Shown: positions 10,287 to 18,359 of the stretch, one piece after another
Layout of the letters: every line of letters starts with the position of its first letter
Position numbering within the stretch: the first letter of the stretch is position 1
Assembly: GCF_947492715.1 (NCBI RefSeq)
Contig: NZ_CANLNS010000001.1
Location: 62,001-126,000, forward strand
DNA length: 64,000 bases
Direction: 5' to 3'
From: an uncultured Psychroserpens sp.
GTDB lineage: Bacteria; Bacteroidota; Bacteroidia; Flavobacteriales; Flavobacteriaceae
Program-made: the position numbers and the translations under genes
The notes under the pieces: model-generated
Databases searched by the model: none
What the model was told of the DNA's origin: nothing
The model's input: the letters and a program-made list of their open reading frames with translations, nothing else

Positions 10287-11966
10287 ATGATACTAGGCCA
10301 AACCACACGAAAAAACTTTACCCAAAACCCAAAGAATGATATTCTTTCTGGTTTAACCGTTGCTCTTGCTTTGGTTCCTGAAGCCGTAGCATTTGCCTTT
10401 GTCGCAGGTGTTGACCCTTTAGTCGGACTATATGGTGCCTTTATGATGGGCATCGTAACGGCTCTTTTTGGTGGACGACCAGGTATGATTTCTGGAGCAA
10501 CTGGAGCTATGGCTGTTGTAATGGTATATCTTATTCAAAAAGGAAATGAAGTAGGGCTTAGCTTAGAAACTCCCATCGACAACCTAGGTTTACAGTGGCT
10601 CTTCATTACACTACTCTTTGTTGGTGTCATCCAAATACTAGCTGGTGTTTTTAAACTTGGAAAATTTGTTCGACTTATTCCACATCCAGTAATGATGGGG
10701 TTTGTGAATGGTTTAGCCATTGTGATTTTCCTATCACAATTAGGCCTATTTCCTAACGCCGTTCCTAAAGATATTTCTATTTGGAGCAACACATCTGAAT
10801 GGTTCTCTCACCTATTCTCAAATATGGCGTTATGGAAAATGTTAGGTTTTATCGGACTTACAATGGGTATTATGTATGGTTTGCCAAAGCTTACTAAAAA
10901 AATCCCTGCAGCCCTCATTGCCATTATTGTTGTGGCTTGTATTACTATCTTCGGAGGCATCGAAATGAGCACAGTTGGTTCTTTTATCCAAGAAGGTGGA
11001 GGAAAAGGGTTAGAAGGTAGTTTACCTACATTTCAAGATCAAATCTTTGGTTTATTTGGCACCTTAGATGGTCATTTCTTAAGTACAATCCTTCCTACAG
11101 CTTTTGTTCTTGCCGCTATCGGCCTTATAGAATCGTTAATGACTTTAAATCTAATTGATGAAATCACTGAAACTAGAGGAAATGGAAATCGAGAGTGTAT
11201 TGCTCAAGGTGGAGCCAACATGCTCAACGGTCTCTTTGGAGGTATGGGTGGATGTGCTATGATTGGTCAATCTATTATTAATGTAGATTCTGGTGGTCGT
11301 GGTCGATTATCTGGAGCCATTGCAGCCATTGCCTTATTGTGCTTTGTATTGTTTGGAGCACCATTAATTGAACAAATACCAATTGCCGCATTAGTTGGGG
11401 TGATGTTTATGGTGGTTATTGGAACCTTTGCATGGAGTAGTTTTAGAATTATTAGAAAAATTCCTTTGTCTGATGCTATTGTTTTAATTGCAGTTTCAGC
11501 CATTACTGTATGGAAAGATTTGGCCGTAGCCGTTATTGCTGGTGTAATTATTTCAGCTTTAGTCTTTGCATGGAAAAATGCAACAATGATTAGAGCGCGT
11601 AAACGCATCCAGGCCAACGGCACAAAAACGTACGAAATTTGGGGTCCATTATTTTTTGGATCTATCCAAAATTTCAACGCTAAATTCGACGTTAAAAACG
11701 ACCCACAACATGTTGAAATAGACTTTGTAGAATCTCGTGTAAGTGATCACTCGGCTATGGAAGCCATCTTTAACTTGGTAAACAAATACGAAGCCGAAGG
11801 CAAAACAATCAAATTAAAGCATCTAAGTACAGATTGTAAGACACTGATGTATAAGGCAAGCCCTAAGTTTAAGGAAGTCATCATTGAGGATATTGACGAT
11901 CCTCGATACCACTTAGCGGCCGATCCTGAAAAGTTCACAAAACCGCTTTCAGAATATAAGATATAA
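10287..11966 (+). CDS. SulP family anion transporter with STAS domain
   Basis: It encodes 559 residues from the ATG at 10287. The N-terminal ~430 residues are strongly hydrophobic with SLC26/SulP signatures: DILSGLTVALALVPEAVAFA near the start, GLYGAFMMGIV, the GATGAMAVVM pore-lining region, and a later GQSIINV.SGGRGRLSG segment. The C-terminal ~110 residues form a cytoplasmic STAS domain. Family members carry sulphate, bicarbonate, dicarboxylates or other anions with Na+ or H+; the substrate cannot be assigned here. It has its own promoter and a strong terminator, so it is monocistronic. Confidence 0.93.
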   Translation: MILGQTTRKNFTQNPKNDILSGLTVALALVPEAVAFAFVAGVDPLVGLYGAFMMGIVTALFGGRPGMISGATGAMAVVMVYLIQKGNEVGLSLETPIDNLGLQWLFITLLFVGVIQILAGVFKLGKFVRLIPHPVMMGFVNGLAIVIFLSQLGLFPNAVPKDISIWSNTSEWFSHLFSNMALWKMLGFIGLTMGIMYGLPKLTKKIPAALIAIIVVACITIFGGIEMSTVGSFIQEGGGKGLEGSLPTFQDQIFGLFGTLDGHFLSTILPTAFVLAAIGLIESLMTLNLIDEITETRGNGNRECIAQGGANMLNGLFGGMGGCAMIGQSIINVDSGGRGRLSGAIAAIALLCFVLFGAPLIEQIPIAALVGVMFMVVIGTFAWSSFRIIRKIPLSDAIVLIAVSAITVWKDLAVAVIAGVIISALVFAWKNATMIRARKRIQANGTKTYEIWGPLFFGSIQNFNAKFDVKNDPQHVEIDFVESRVSDHSAMEAIFNLVNKYEAEGKTIKLKHLSTDCKTLMYKASPKFKEVIIEDIDDPRYHLAADPEKFTKPLSEYKI

Positions 11967-11998
11967 AAAAAGCGACCTCTATGAGGTCGCTTTTTTTA
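11964..11998. terminator. Bidirectional terminator
   Basis: A perfect hairpin (GCGACCTC, loop TAT, GAGGTCGC) is flanked by A7 on the left and T7 on the right. It can end both the SulP transcript and the convergent minus-strand transcript whose last stop codon is at 12020. Confidence 0.93.
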
Positions 11999-12019
11999 TA
12001 TAGTTTATTTCGGTACGTT

Positions 12020-12391
12020 CTATTTAGCTGCCGTCTTCTTTTTATAAATTTCGTATTGGGCAGGTGTTAATACTTGCTTTATCTTTTGGTCAATATAAGC
12101 ACGTATTTTCTTTTTCTTAGCTTGACGCTCAGTTGCATCTTCAATGCTGGCGATACCTTTAATTTTTTTCTCTACTGCAGCAAACACGTCATATAACTTT
12201 TCCTTTTGCGTCGCATCTAACTTTGCTTCGCGCTCTAATAAGTTAGTTAATTTCTGTACACTTTTTTCAGCAGAATAATCAGCATTACTTACAGCTGTGT
12301 TTTGTTTCTTAATCGTAGTTTGAGCAAATGACAATTGGCTTCCTGCAAATAAAAAGCATGCGAAGCACAATAAAAGTAGTTGTTTTTTCAT
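12020..12391 (-). CDS. Exported LTxxQ-like helical protein
   Basis: It encodes 123 residues with a clear signal peptide (MKKQLLLLCFACFLFAGSQ, cleavage near SFAQ). The mature part is lysine-rich and helical, with LTNLLEREAKLDATQKEKLY in the middle and LTPAQYEIYKK near the end. Such LTxxQ-like phrases occur in Spy/CpxP-type periplasmic chaperone-like proteins; this is only a resemblance. It lies 58 bp downstream of the E1 gene on the same strand. The protein at 61162-61602 has a similar layout. Confidence 0.75.
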   Translation of the reverse strand: MKKQLLLLCFACFLFAGSQLSFAQTTIKKQNTAVSNADYSAEKSVQKLTNLLEREAKLDATQKEKLYDVFAAVEKKIKGIASIEDATERQAKKKKIRAYIDQKIKQVLTPAQYEIYKKKTAAK

Positions 12392-12449
12392 GATATGAGT
12401 GATAAATTAAAGGTTCAATATACAAAGAATTTCTTTTAAATATACCCTT

Positions 12450-14501
12450 TTAATAATTCAATAAAACTTCAATCTTCGCCTTTACCTTTTCTGTAGAAGG
12501 AATCATCGTTTGTTCTAAAGTAGAATTTAACGGGATAGCTGGCATGTTTTCACTACCTATAGTCATCACTGGCGCGTCTAGGTATCTAAAGCATTCTTCC
12601 TGTATTTTTCCAGAAAGCGCTCTAGCAAAACTATTATTAGATGGCTCTTCAGTTACCACTAAACATTTTCCAGTTTTCTTAACCGAGTTCATAATAGCAT
12701 CTTCATCTAAAGGATATAAGGTCCTTAAATCTATAATTTCAATTTGATCTCTCATTCCCAATTCTCCAGATGCATTATAAGCCCAATGTACTCCCATTCC
12801 GTAGGTTACGATTGTGCACGTTTCAACGTCTTCTTGCTTCCATATTTCCTGCAGTACCCAAGCCTTTCCAAAAGGTAAAACATAATCTTCAGAAGGCTCT
12901 ACAGAAGTGGCTGTTAATGTTCCAGGCACTTTAGACCAGTACAAGCCTTTATGTTCTAAAATCACAACTGGATTTGGATCGTAATACGCCGCTTTCATCA
13001 GTCCTTTTAAATCTGCTCCGTTACTCGGGTAAGCAATTTTTATTCCTCTAATATTTGTAATTACACTTTCTACAGACGAAGAATGATAGGGTCCTCCACT
13101 ACCATAAGCTCCAATAGGGACACGTAAAATCATGCTCACTGGCCATTTTCCGTTAGACAAATAACAGCTACGACTCACTTCTGTAAACAATTGATTGAGC
13201 CCAGGCCAAATATAATCTGCAAACTGAACCTCAACAATTGGTTTTAATCCAACTGCACTCATACCAACTGTTGACCCTACTATAAATGCCTCCTGAATTG
13301 GTGTATTAAACACACGATCATCTCCAAACTTTTGTGCCAATGTTGCGGCTTCTCTAAAAACACCTCCTAGTCGACCACCTACATCTTGCCCATAAAGCAA
13401 ACATTCTTTATGTTTTCTCATCAATTCTTCAACGGCAAACAATGCGCAGTCAACCATTACGACCTTATCTGCTCCTTCTGGTGTGCGTTCTCCTTTCTCT
13501 TCGGAAATTGGAGTTGGTGCAAAATCGTGTGTAAACAAATCTTCAGGCTTAGGATCTTCAGTTTGTAATGCCTTTTCAAAATCGGATTGTACCTTCGAGA
13601 TTGCCAAGCGTTCTATATCATCTATCTCCTCTTGCGAGAATCCGTTATCAGCTAATTGTTGTTTTAATACTGGATAAGGATCTCGAGATCGTGCTTCGTC
13701 TAAATCGTCACGATACCACTCCATTCTAACACCAGACGTATGATGATTTAAAAGTGGCACCTTAGCATGGACCAAAAATGGTCGTCTTTCTGTCCTAATG
13801 GTTTCTATTACCTTTTCAACCGCGTCATAACTTTCTATAAAGTTGGCACCATCAATAGAGATAGCATCTAATCCATGAAAGCCTTGAGCATATTCAAATG
13901 CATTTTGAGCACGAGTTTCTTCGGCATTTGCCGATATATCCCAACCGTTGTCCTGTACCAAATACAGAATAGGCATTTGCTTCAAAGCTGCCATTTGAAA
14001 TGCCTCTGCAATCTCTCCTTCGGTCACAGAAGCATCACCCAAACTACACACCACAAAAGGCGCATCTTTAAGTGTTTTATCATCTAAATCTTGAAGTTCT
14101 TTATACTGCATTCCCATTGCAACACCTGTTGCAGGAATGGCTTGCATACCTGTTGCTGAAGATTGATGTGGGATTTTCGGTTTATCATCGTCCTTTAAAC
14201 TTGGATGCGAATAATAAGTTCTACCACCAGAAAACGGATCGTCTTTCTTTGCTAATAATTGCAACATTAAATCATAAGGCTCTAATCCAAATGACAATAA
14301 CATAGCATCGTCTCTGTAATACGGAAACGCATAATCTTGAGGTAGCAATTGCATCCCCAAAGCAATTTGAATGGCCTCATGACCTCTAGAGGTGGCATGT
14401 ACATATTTGGAAACCTGTTTAAAATTAGCTTCGTATAATTCTGCCATTGCTTTGGCCGTACACAATTTTGAAAATCCTTTTTTTAATATGTCTTTATTCA
14501 T
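12450..14501 (-). CDS. 2-oxoacid dehydrogenase E1, fused alpha and beta subunits
   Basis: It encodes 683 residues. The N-terminal half (about 1-310) is the E1 alpha fold with the thiamine-diphosphate motif GDASVTEG (155-162) closing at Asn185 (QDN). The C-terminal half (about 345-683) is the E1 beta transketolase-like pyrimidine and C-terminal domain (DCALFAVEELMRKH, GQDVGGRLGGVFREA, FADYIWPGLNQL). It should oxidatively decarboxylate a 2-oxoacid, most likely branched-chain or aromatic, and pass the acyl group to the E2 encoded just upstream. No E3 (lipoamide dehydrogenase) gene is in the window. Its place at the end of the phenylacetate cluster may be meaningful. Confidence 0.93.
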   Translation of the reverse strand: MNKDILKKGFSKLCTAKAMAELYEANFKQVSKYVHATSRGHEAIQIALGMQLLPQDYAFPYYRDDAMLLSFGLEPYDLMLQLLAKKDDPFSGGRTYYSHPSLKDDDKPKIPHQSSATGMQAIPATGVAMGMQYKELQDLDDKTLKDAPFVVCSLGDASVTEGEIAEAFQMAALKQMPILYLVQDNGWDISANAEETRAQNAFEYAQGFHGLDAISIDGANFIESYDAVEKVIETIRTERRPFLVHAKVPLLNHHTSGVRMEWYRDDLDEARSRDPYPVLKQQLADNGFSQEEIDDIERLAISKVQSDFEKALQTEDPKPEDLFTHDFAPTPISEEKGERTPEGADKVVMVDCALFAVEELMRKHKECLLYGQDVGGRLGGVFREAATLAQKFGDDRVFNTPIQEAFIVGSTVGMSAVGLKPIVEVQFADYIWPGLNQLFTEVSRSCYLSNGKWPVSMILRVPIGAYGSGGPYHSSSVESVITNIRGIKIAYPSNGADLKGLMKAAYYDPNPVVILEHKGLYWSKVPGTLTATSVEPSEDYVLPFGKAWVLQEIWKQEDVETCTIVTYGMGVHWAYNASGELGMRDQIEIIDLRTLYPLDEDAIMNSVKKTGKCLVVTEEPSNNSFARALSGKIQEECFRYLDAPVMTIGSENMPAIPLNSTLEQTMIPSTEKVKAKIEVLLNY

Positions 14502-14536
14502 AGTAACTCCTGCAAATACAGGCCTTCTTATTTTAT

Positions 14537-15844
14537 TTATATTGTTCTATTTACATCAAATTGCTCAAAATAATCAGCAACACGACGCACAAAACTTCCG
14601 CCCAAAAACCCATCAACAACACGATGATCAAACGACAATGACAAGTACATCATACTTCGAATGGCAATTTCATCGCCTTTTTCTGTAGTGATAACCTCAG
14701 GACGTTTTTTAATTATTCCCAAAGCAAGAATCGCCACTTCAGGTTGATTGATAATAGGTGTTCCCATGACACTTCCAAAAGTTCCTACATTAGAAATAGT
14801 AAAGGTACTCCCTTGAATATCATCCGCTTTTAAATTATTTTCTCTAGCCTTATTAGCAAGCTCGTTAACATTGGTTGCCAATGCTTTCAAATCTTTTGTA
14901 TCTGCGTTTTTAACCACTGGTACAATTAAGTTCCCGCTAGGTAATGCAGTAGCCATACCAATGTTAATATCTTCTTTCACTATAATAGTCTTACCATCAA
15001 CTGAGGCATTAATATTTGGAAAATCTTTAACAGCTTTTGCCACAGCCTCAACAAATAATGGTGTAAAGGTCAAACGCTCTCCATGCTTTTCTTGGAATGC
15101 TTTTTTATTGGCATTGCGCCAATTTACCATATTGGTTAAATCGGCCTCAACATAAGCCGTTACATGAGGCGACGTATGTTTTGAATACACCATATGATCT
15201 GCAATCATTTGACGCATTCTATCCATTTCAATGACTTTTCCTTTTCCTTTATCAAAATTTAGCTGTGGAATACGATATGCCGTTGGGTCTTGTTGAGCAA
15301 CTGGCTGTGCAAATTTATAGGGTCTCCCTTCTTCGATATACTGAAATATATCACTTTTGCGTAATCGACCTTCATGACCTGTTGCTGGGATTCTAGCTAA
15401 TTCTTCAAAACTAATATGGTGTTCCTTCGCAATTTTTATAATCAAAGGCGAGAAGAATGTATTCGAATTAGAAACGCTAAATTGCCCTGAAGAAGCAACG
15501 GGATCTAATTTTGGTCGTTTTGGTGCCTTAGGTTTTTCGGTCTTTTTTTGTTCTGGTTTCTTATCTGCTTTTTTAGATTGTTTTTTTGACTCTGCAACAT
15601 CTCCGTCTGCTTTAATAATTGCAATGGTTTCTCCTATTTTAATCACCTCATTAGCATCAAATAAAATCTCTTCAATAACTCCAGACACATTTGAAGGCAC
15701 CTCAGAATCTACTTTATCTGTAGCAACTTCGAGAAGCATTTCATCTTCTTCAATTGTATCTCCAACATTTTTAAACCATGTGATAATGGCAGCTTCAGTA
15801 ATACTTTCGCCCAATTTGGGCATTTTAAACTCTACTTTTGACAT
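14537..15844 (-). CDS. 2-oxoacid dehydrogenase E2, dihydrolipoyl acyltransferase
   Basis: It encodes 435 residues. The lipoyl domain is at about 3-78 with the lipoylated Lys44 in TDKVDSE; a lysine/proline-rich linker covers about 85-115. The E3-binding domain is near 130-168 (SPLIIKIAKEH, GHEGRLRKSDI). The catalytic domain covers about 210-435 with SFDHRVVDG, giving His407 and Asp411. It transfers the acyl group from lipoyl to CoA in a multienzyme complex. It lies 35 bp upstream of the fused E1 gene, so the two form one unit. The acyl specificity is not readable from motifs alone. Confidence 0.94.
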   Translation of the reverse strand: MSKVEFKMPKLGESITEAAIITWFKNVGDTIEEDEMLLEVATDKVDSEVPSNVSGVIEEILFDANEVIKIGETIAIIKADGDVAESKKQSKKADKKPEQKKTEKPKAPKRPKLDPVASSGQFSVSNSNTFFSPLIIKIAKEHHISFEELARIPATGHEGRLRKSDIFQYIEEGRPYKFAQPVAQQDPTAYRIPQLNFDKGKGKVIEMDRMRQMIADHMVYSKHTSPHVTAYVEADLTNMVNWRNANKKAFQEKHGERLTFTPLFVEAVAKAVKDFPNINASVDGKTIIVKEDINIGMATALPSGNLIVPVVKNADTKDLKALATNVNELANKARENNLKADDIQGSTFTISNVGTFGSVMGTPIINQPEVAILALGIIKKRPEVITTEKGDEIAIRSMMYLSLSFDHRVVDGFLGGSFVRRVADYFEQFDVNRTI

Positions 15845-15886
15845 TTGTATTAACTAGTTTATCCTAGTTTTAAAATTTAAAAATTA

Positions 15887-16984
15887 TTAATCTAATATTT
15901 TTATGTTGCTAATAAAGTCATTAAACTTCTCAACATTTAATTCATAGGTGTCTGGTGTAGCAATAAATTTCACCAAAACGAAATGAGTTTTAGTTTCAAA
16001 AGTCACATATTGACAATCATATAACGAACCGCCAAACATGGCCTGAATTTTATAGGTAACCCCATTCATATTCTCGGCAGTTTTAAGTTCTTTTTTCATT
16101 AAGAACGTTCCTGTATTTAAACCATCTCCTATCTTTTTTCCTAGAACAAATTCCTTATTAAAATCTTTGAAACCTTTATATGCCTCTTTTTCAAACCAAT
16201 TTAAACTTATAGCGTTCTTCACATTATTAATGTCTGGCATCGTTGCCATCCAATACAAGCTCAAATCCGATTTAACCAAATTAGCCCAATTTGGGATGTC
16301 TAATTCAAATCCCTTACTCTCATTTATGAATTCGATTGTAGTATTGTCCTCCTCAGCTTCCATCTTAGCATAGGTGCCATCAATATCAATTGGGCCACCA
16401 AAAATGTCGACAGAATTAGAGATATTTTTAATGCTTTCTATCTTTTGTTCGATACTTTCGCCTTCATAGGATACTAACATCATTCCAGAAATAAAATCAT
16501 TTACAATACAGTTTAGAAAATAGTACTGCGACACTTTTTGCTCCAGTTTATCATTTCCCATCTCTTCAAGGGCTTTTTCTGGCATCGCATAACTCCATAA
16601 ATGAAATCTCTTTCCTTGATCATTTAAAAACACTTCTTCTTTTATATCAAGATCTTGTTTGAAAATTTCATCTCTCAAATAATCTACTTCGTAGTTCATG
16701 GCGTCTTTTAAAACTGCAATCTCCTTTTCTGGCTTAGATTTATTTGTATAACTATTTCGGTCATATTTTCGTTTTAAAAATTGAACAAATTCGTCACCAA
16801 TCATATAAGCATTTGACATTCCTGTAGTTTTTATAGAATCTCCCGGAAATTTCACTGTAAAATGTGCGCCTTTTGAGTTATCAACATAAACAACACTACT
16901 ATCAAGTGCGAAATATGTTATTTCATTTTGCGCCAATCCTTTTGCGGCAAAAAACAGTAAAGCTATAACAATTATTCTTTTCAT
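15887..16984 (-). CDS. Exported protein of unknown function in the paa cluster
   Basis: It encodes 365 residues with a signal peptide (MKRIIVIALLFFAAKGLAQ) and no lipobox or T9SS domain, so it is probably periplasmic. The mature part is acidic and mixed alpha/beta; a C-terminal third (about 230-365) ending in YVTFETKTHFVLVKF resembles the sheet of small exported stress proteins, but I cannot name a family. It sits between paaY (20 bp) and the E2 gene (42 bp) and is probably in the same transcript. An exported protein inside a cytosolic catabolic operon is unexpected. Confidence 0.75.
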   Translation of the reverse strand: MKRIIVIALLFFAAKGLAQNEITYFALDSSVVYVDNSKGAHFTVKFPGDSIKTTGMSNAYMIGDEFVQFLKRKYDRNSYTNKSKPEKEIAVLKDAMNYEVDYLRDEIFKQDLDIKEEVFLNDQGKRFHLWSYAMPEKALEEMGNDKLEQKVSQYYFLNCIVNDFISGMMLVSYEGESIEQKIESIKNISNSVDIFGGPIDIDGTYAKMEAEEDNTTIEFINESKGFELDIPNWANLVKSDLSLYWMATMPDINNVKNAISLNWFEKEAYKGFKDFNKEFVLGKKIGDGLNTGTFLMKKELKTAENMNGVTYKIQAMFGGSLYDCQYVTFETKTHFVLVKFIATPDTYELNVEKFNDFISNIKILD

Positions 16985-17004
16985 TTCGTAAGTTGTTGTC
17001 TTCT

Positions 17005-17601
17005 CTATTTTTTCATGAAATCGCGAAGTGTTTTATAAACATCTTCCTGTATTTTCATATGCTTTGGAACCTCTCTTAAAGGTTCTACTTCTTTTAAACT
17101 TTCATGACAGTCTGCTGGTAATTGTTGATATAACTGCGTGCCTTTCGTTTTCCAAGCAATCATATCGTCGCTTACTTCCTTTATAATTTTTGCAGGATTC
17201 CCAACCACTAAACTTCGATTCGGAATTTTAGTTTCTGCCTTTACAAACGCCATAGCCCCAACAATACATTCATCTCCAATTTCGGCATCATCCATAATAA
17301 CAGTATTCATACCAATAAGGCAATTTCTACCTAAGTTCGCACCATGAATTATGGCTCCATGACCAACATGCGCACTTTCTTTAAGGGTAATGGATTTTCC
17401 TGGAAACATATGTACAGTACAGTTTTCTTGCACATTAACACCATCTTCTAAAATGATTTGTCCCCAATCCCCTCTAATAGCCGCTCCCGGACCTATGTAA
17501 CAGTTTCTACCAATAATCACATTACCAGTTACGGCAGCCAAAGGATGCACAAAACTACTTTTGTGAACCACTGGTATAAATCCTTTAAAACTGTAAATCA
17601 T
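17005..17601 (-). CDS. paaY: PaaY-type hexapeptide-repeat protein (gamma carbonic anhydrase fold)
   Basis: It encodes 198 residues made of left-handed beta-helix hexapeptide repeats (AAVTGNVIIGRNCYIGPGAAIRG, here split as AAVTGNVIIG and NCYIGPGAAIRG, and HVGHGAIIHGANLGRNCLIG). His residues at HVGHGAIIHG match metal ligands of gamma carbonic anhydrases. In phenylacetate clusters PaaY acts as a thioesterase that removes dead-end CoA products. The stop of the upstream crotonase gene is 2 bp away, so the genes are tightly coupled. The long C-terminal tail (about 165-198) is typical of PaaY. Confidence 0.9.
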   Translation of the reverse strand: MIYSFKGFIPVVHKSSFVHPLAAVTGNVIIGRNCYIGPGAAIRGDWGQIILEDGVNVQENCTVHMFPGKSITLKESAHVGHGAIIHGANLGRNCLIGMNTVIMDDAEIGDECIVGAMAFVKAETKIPNRSLVVGNPAKIIKEVSDDMIAWKTKGTQLYQQLPADCHESLKEVEPLREVPKHMKIQEDVYKTLRDFMKK

Positions 17602-17603
17602 TA

Positions 17604-18356
17604 TTATTTAAATCCTTTTAATTTCTCTTTGGTAAAATCAGACAACACTAATCTTCCGCTTGTTTGTGCGCGTTCTGCCAAAAGCTCGTCCCAATCATCA
17701 GTTCCTTTCCAGAATACTTTTTTCATTTCTAACATGGCTTCTGTATTGTATGTACATAAATGTTCGGCCGTTGTTTTTACAGCATCATCAAGTGCTTCAG
17801 TGCTATCGTAAACATGTGTAAACAAACCTTTTTCTTTAGCCCATTCTGGCGGATAAAATGAATTTGCATCAATGGCAATTTGTGACATCGCACTCAATCC
17901 CATTTTTCGTTCTATTGCTGGTCCAACTACAAATGGTCCGATTCCAATATTTAACTCACTTAATTTTATAGCTGCAAACTTCGTGGCCATACAATAATCT
18001 GTTGAAGCTGCGAGTCCTACACCTCCGCCAACAGTTTTACCTTGGATTCGTCCTATAATAAACTTTGGACATTTTCGCATGGCATTAATCACATTAGCAA
18101 ATCCGGAAAAGAAAACTTTTCCTGTAGCAGCATCATTTATATTAATAAGCTCTTTAAAACTTGCTCCAGCACAAAAGGTTCTATCGCCTCCACTTTTTAA
18201 AACGATTACTTTAATGGCATCATTTTCACCTGCTTCAGTTATGGTTTCAGCTAGTTTTGCCAATACATCTCCTGGTAAGGAGTTATGGGCAGGATGAAAA
18301 AATTCAATATATCCTACTTCGTTTTCTATCGTTTGTTTAACGTATGGTTGTGTCAT
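17604..18356 (-). CDS. Enoyl-CoA hydratase/isomerase family protein (PaaF-like position)
   Basis: It encodes 250 residues with a crotonase fold: oxyanion-hole segment RTFCAGASFKEL (59-70) and GKTVGGGVGLAAS (106-118). Of the two catalytic glutamates of true hydratases, the first position is Gly114 and only the second, Glu134 (LSELNIGIGP), is kept. The cluster needs a 2,3-dehydroadipyl-CoA hydratase (PaaF) and this is the candidate by location, but loss of the first glutamate makes isomerase or other chemistry possible. It lies 3 bp after paaZ and 2 bp before paaY. Confidence 0.85.
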   Translation of the reverse strand: MTQPYVKQTIENEVGYIEFFHPAHNSLPGDVLAKLAETITEAGENDAIKVIVLKSGGDRTFCAGASFKELININDAATGKVFFSGFANVINAMRKCPKFIIGRIQGKTVGGGVGLAASTDYCMATKFAAIKLSELNIGIGPFVVGPAIERKMGLSAMSQIAIDANSFYPPEWAKEKGLFTHVYDSTEALDDAVKTTAEHLCTYNTEAMLEMKKVFWKGTDDWDELLAERAQTSGRLVLSDFTKEKLKGFK

Positions 18357-18359
18357 AAT

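Noticed and set aside
11267-11677. 136-codon minus-strand frame inside the SulP gene
   Set aside because: It is a shadow of a strongly conserved transporter frame and has no signal of its own.
14392-14688. Plus-strand frame across the E1/E2 junction
   Set aside because: Both flanks are coding on the other strand with clear domains; the frame has no recognisable protein sequence or promoter.
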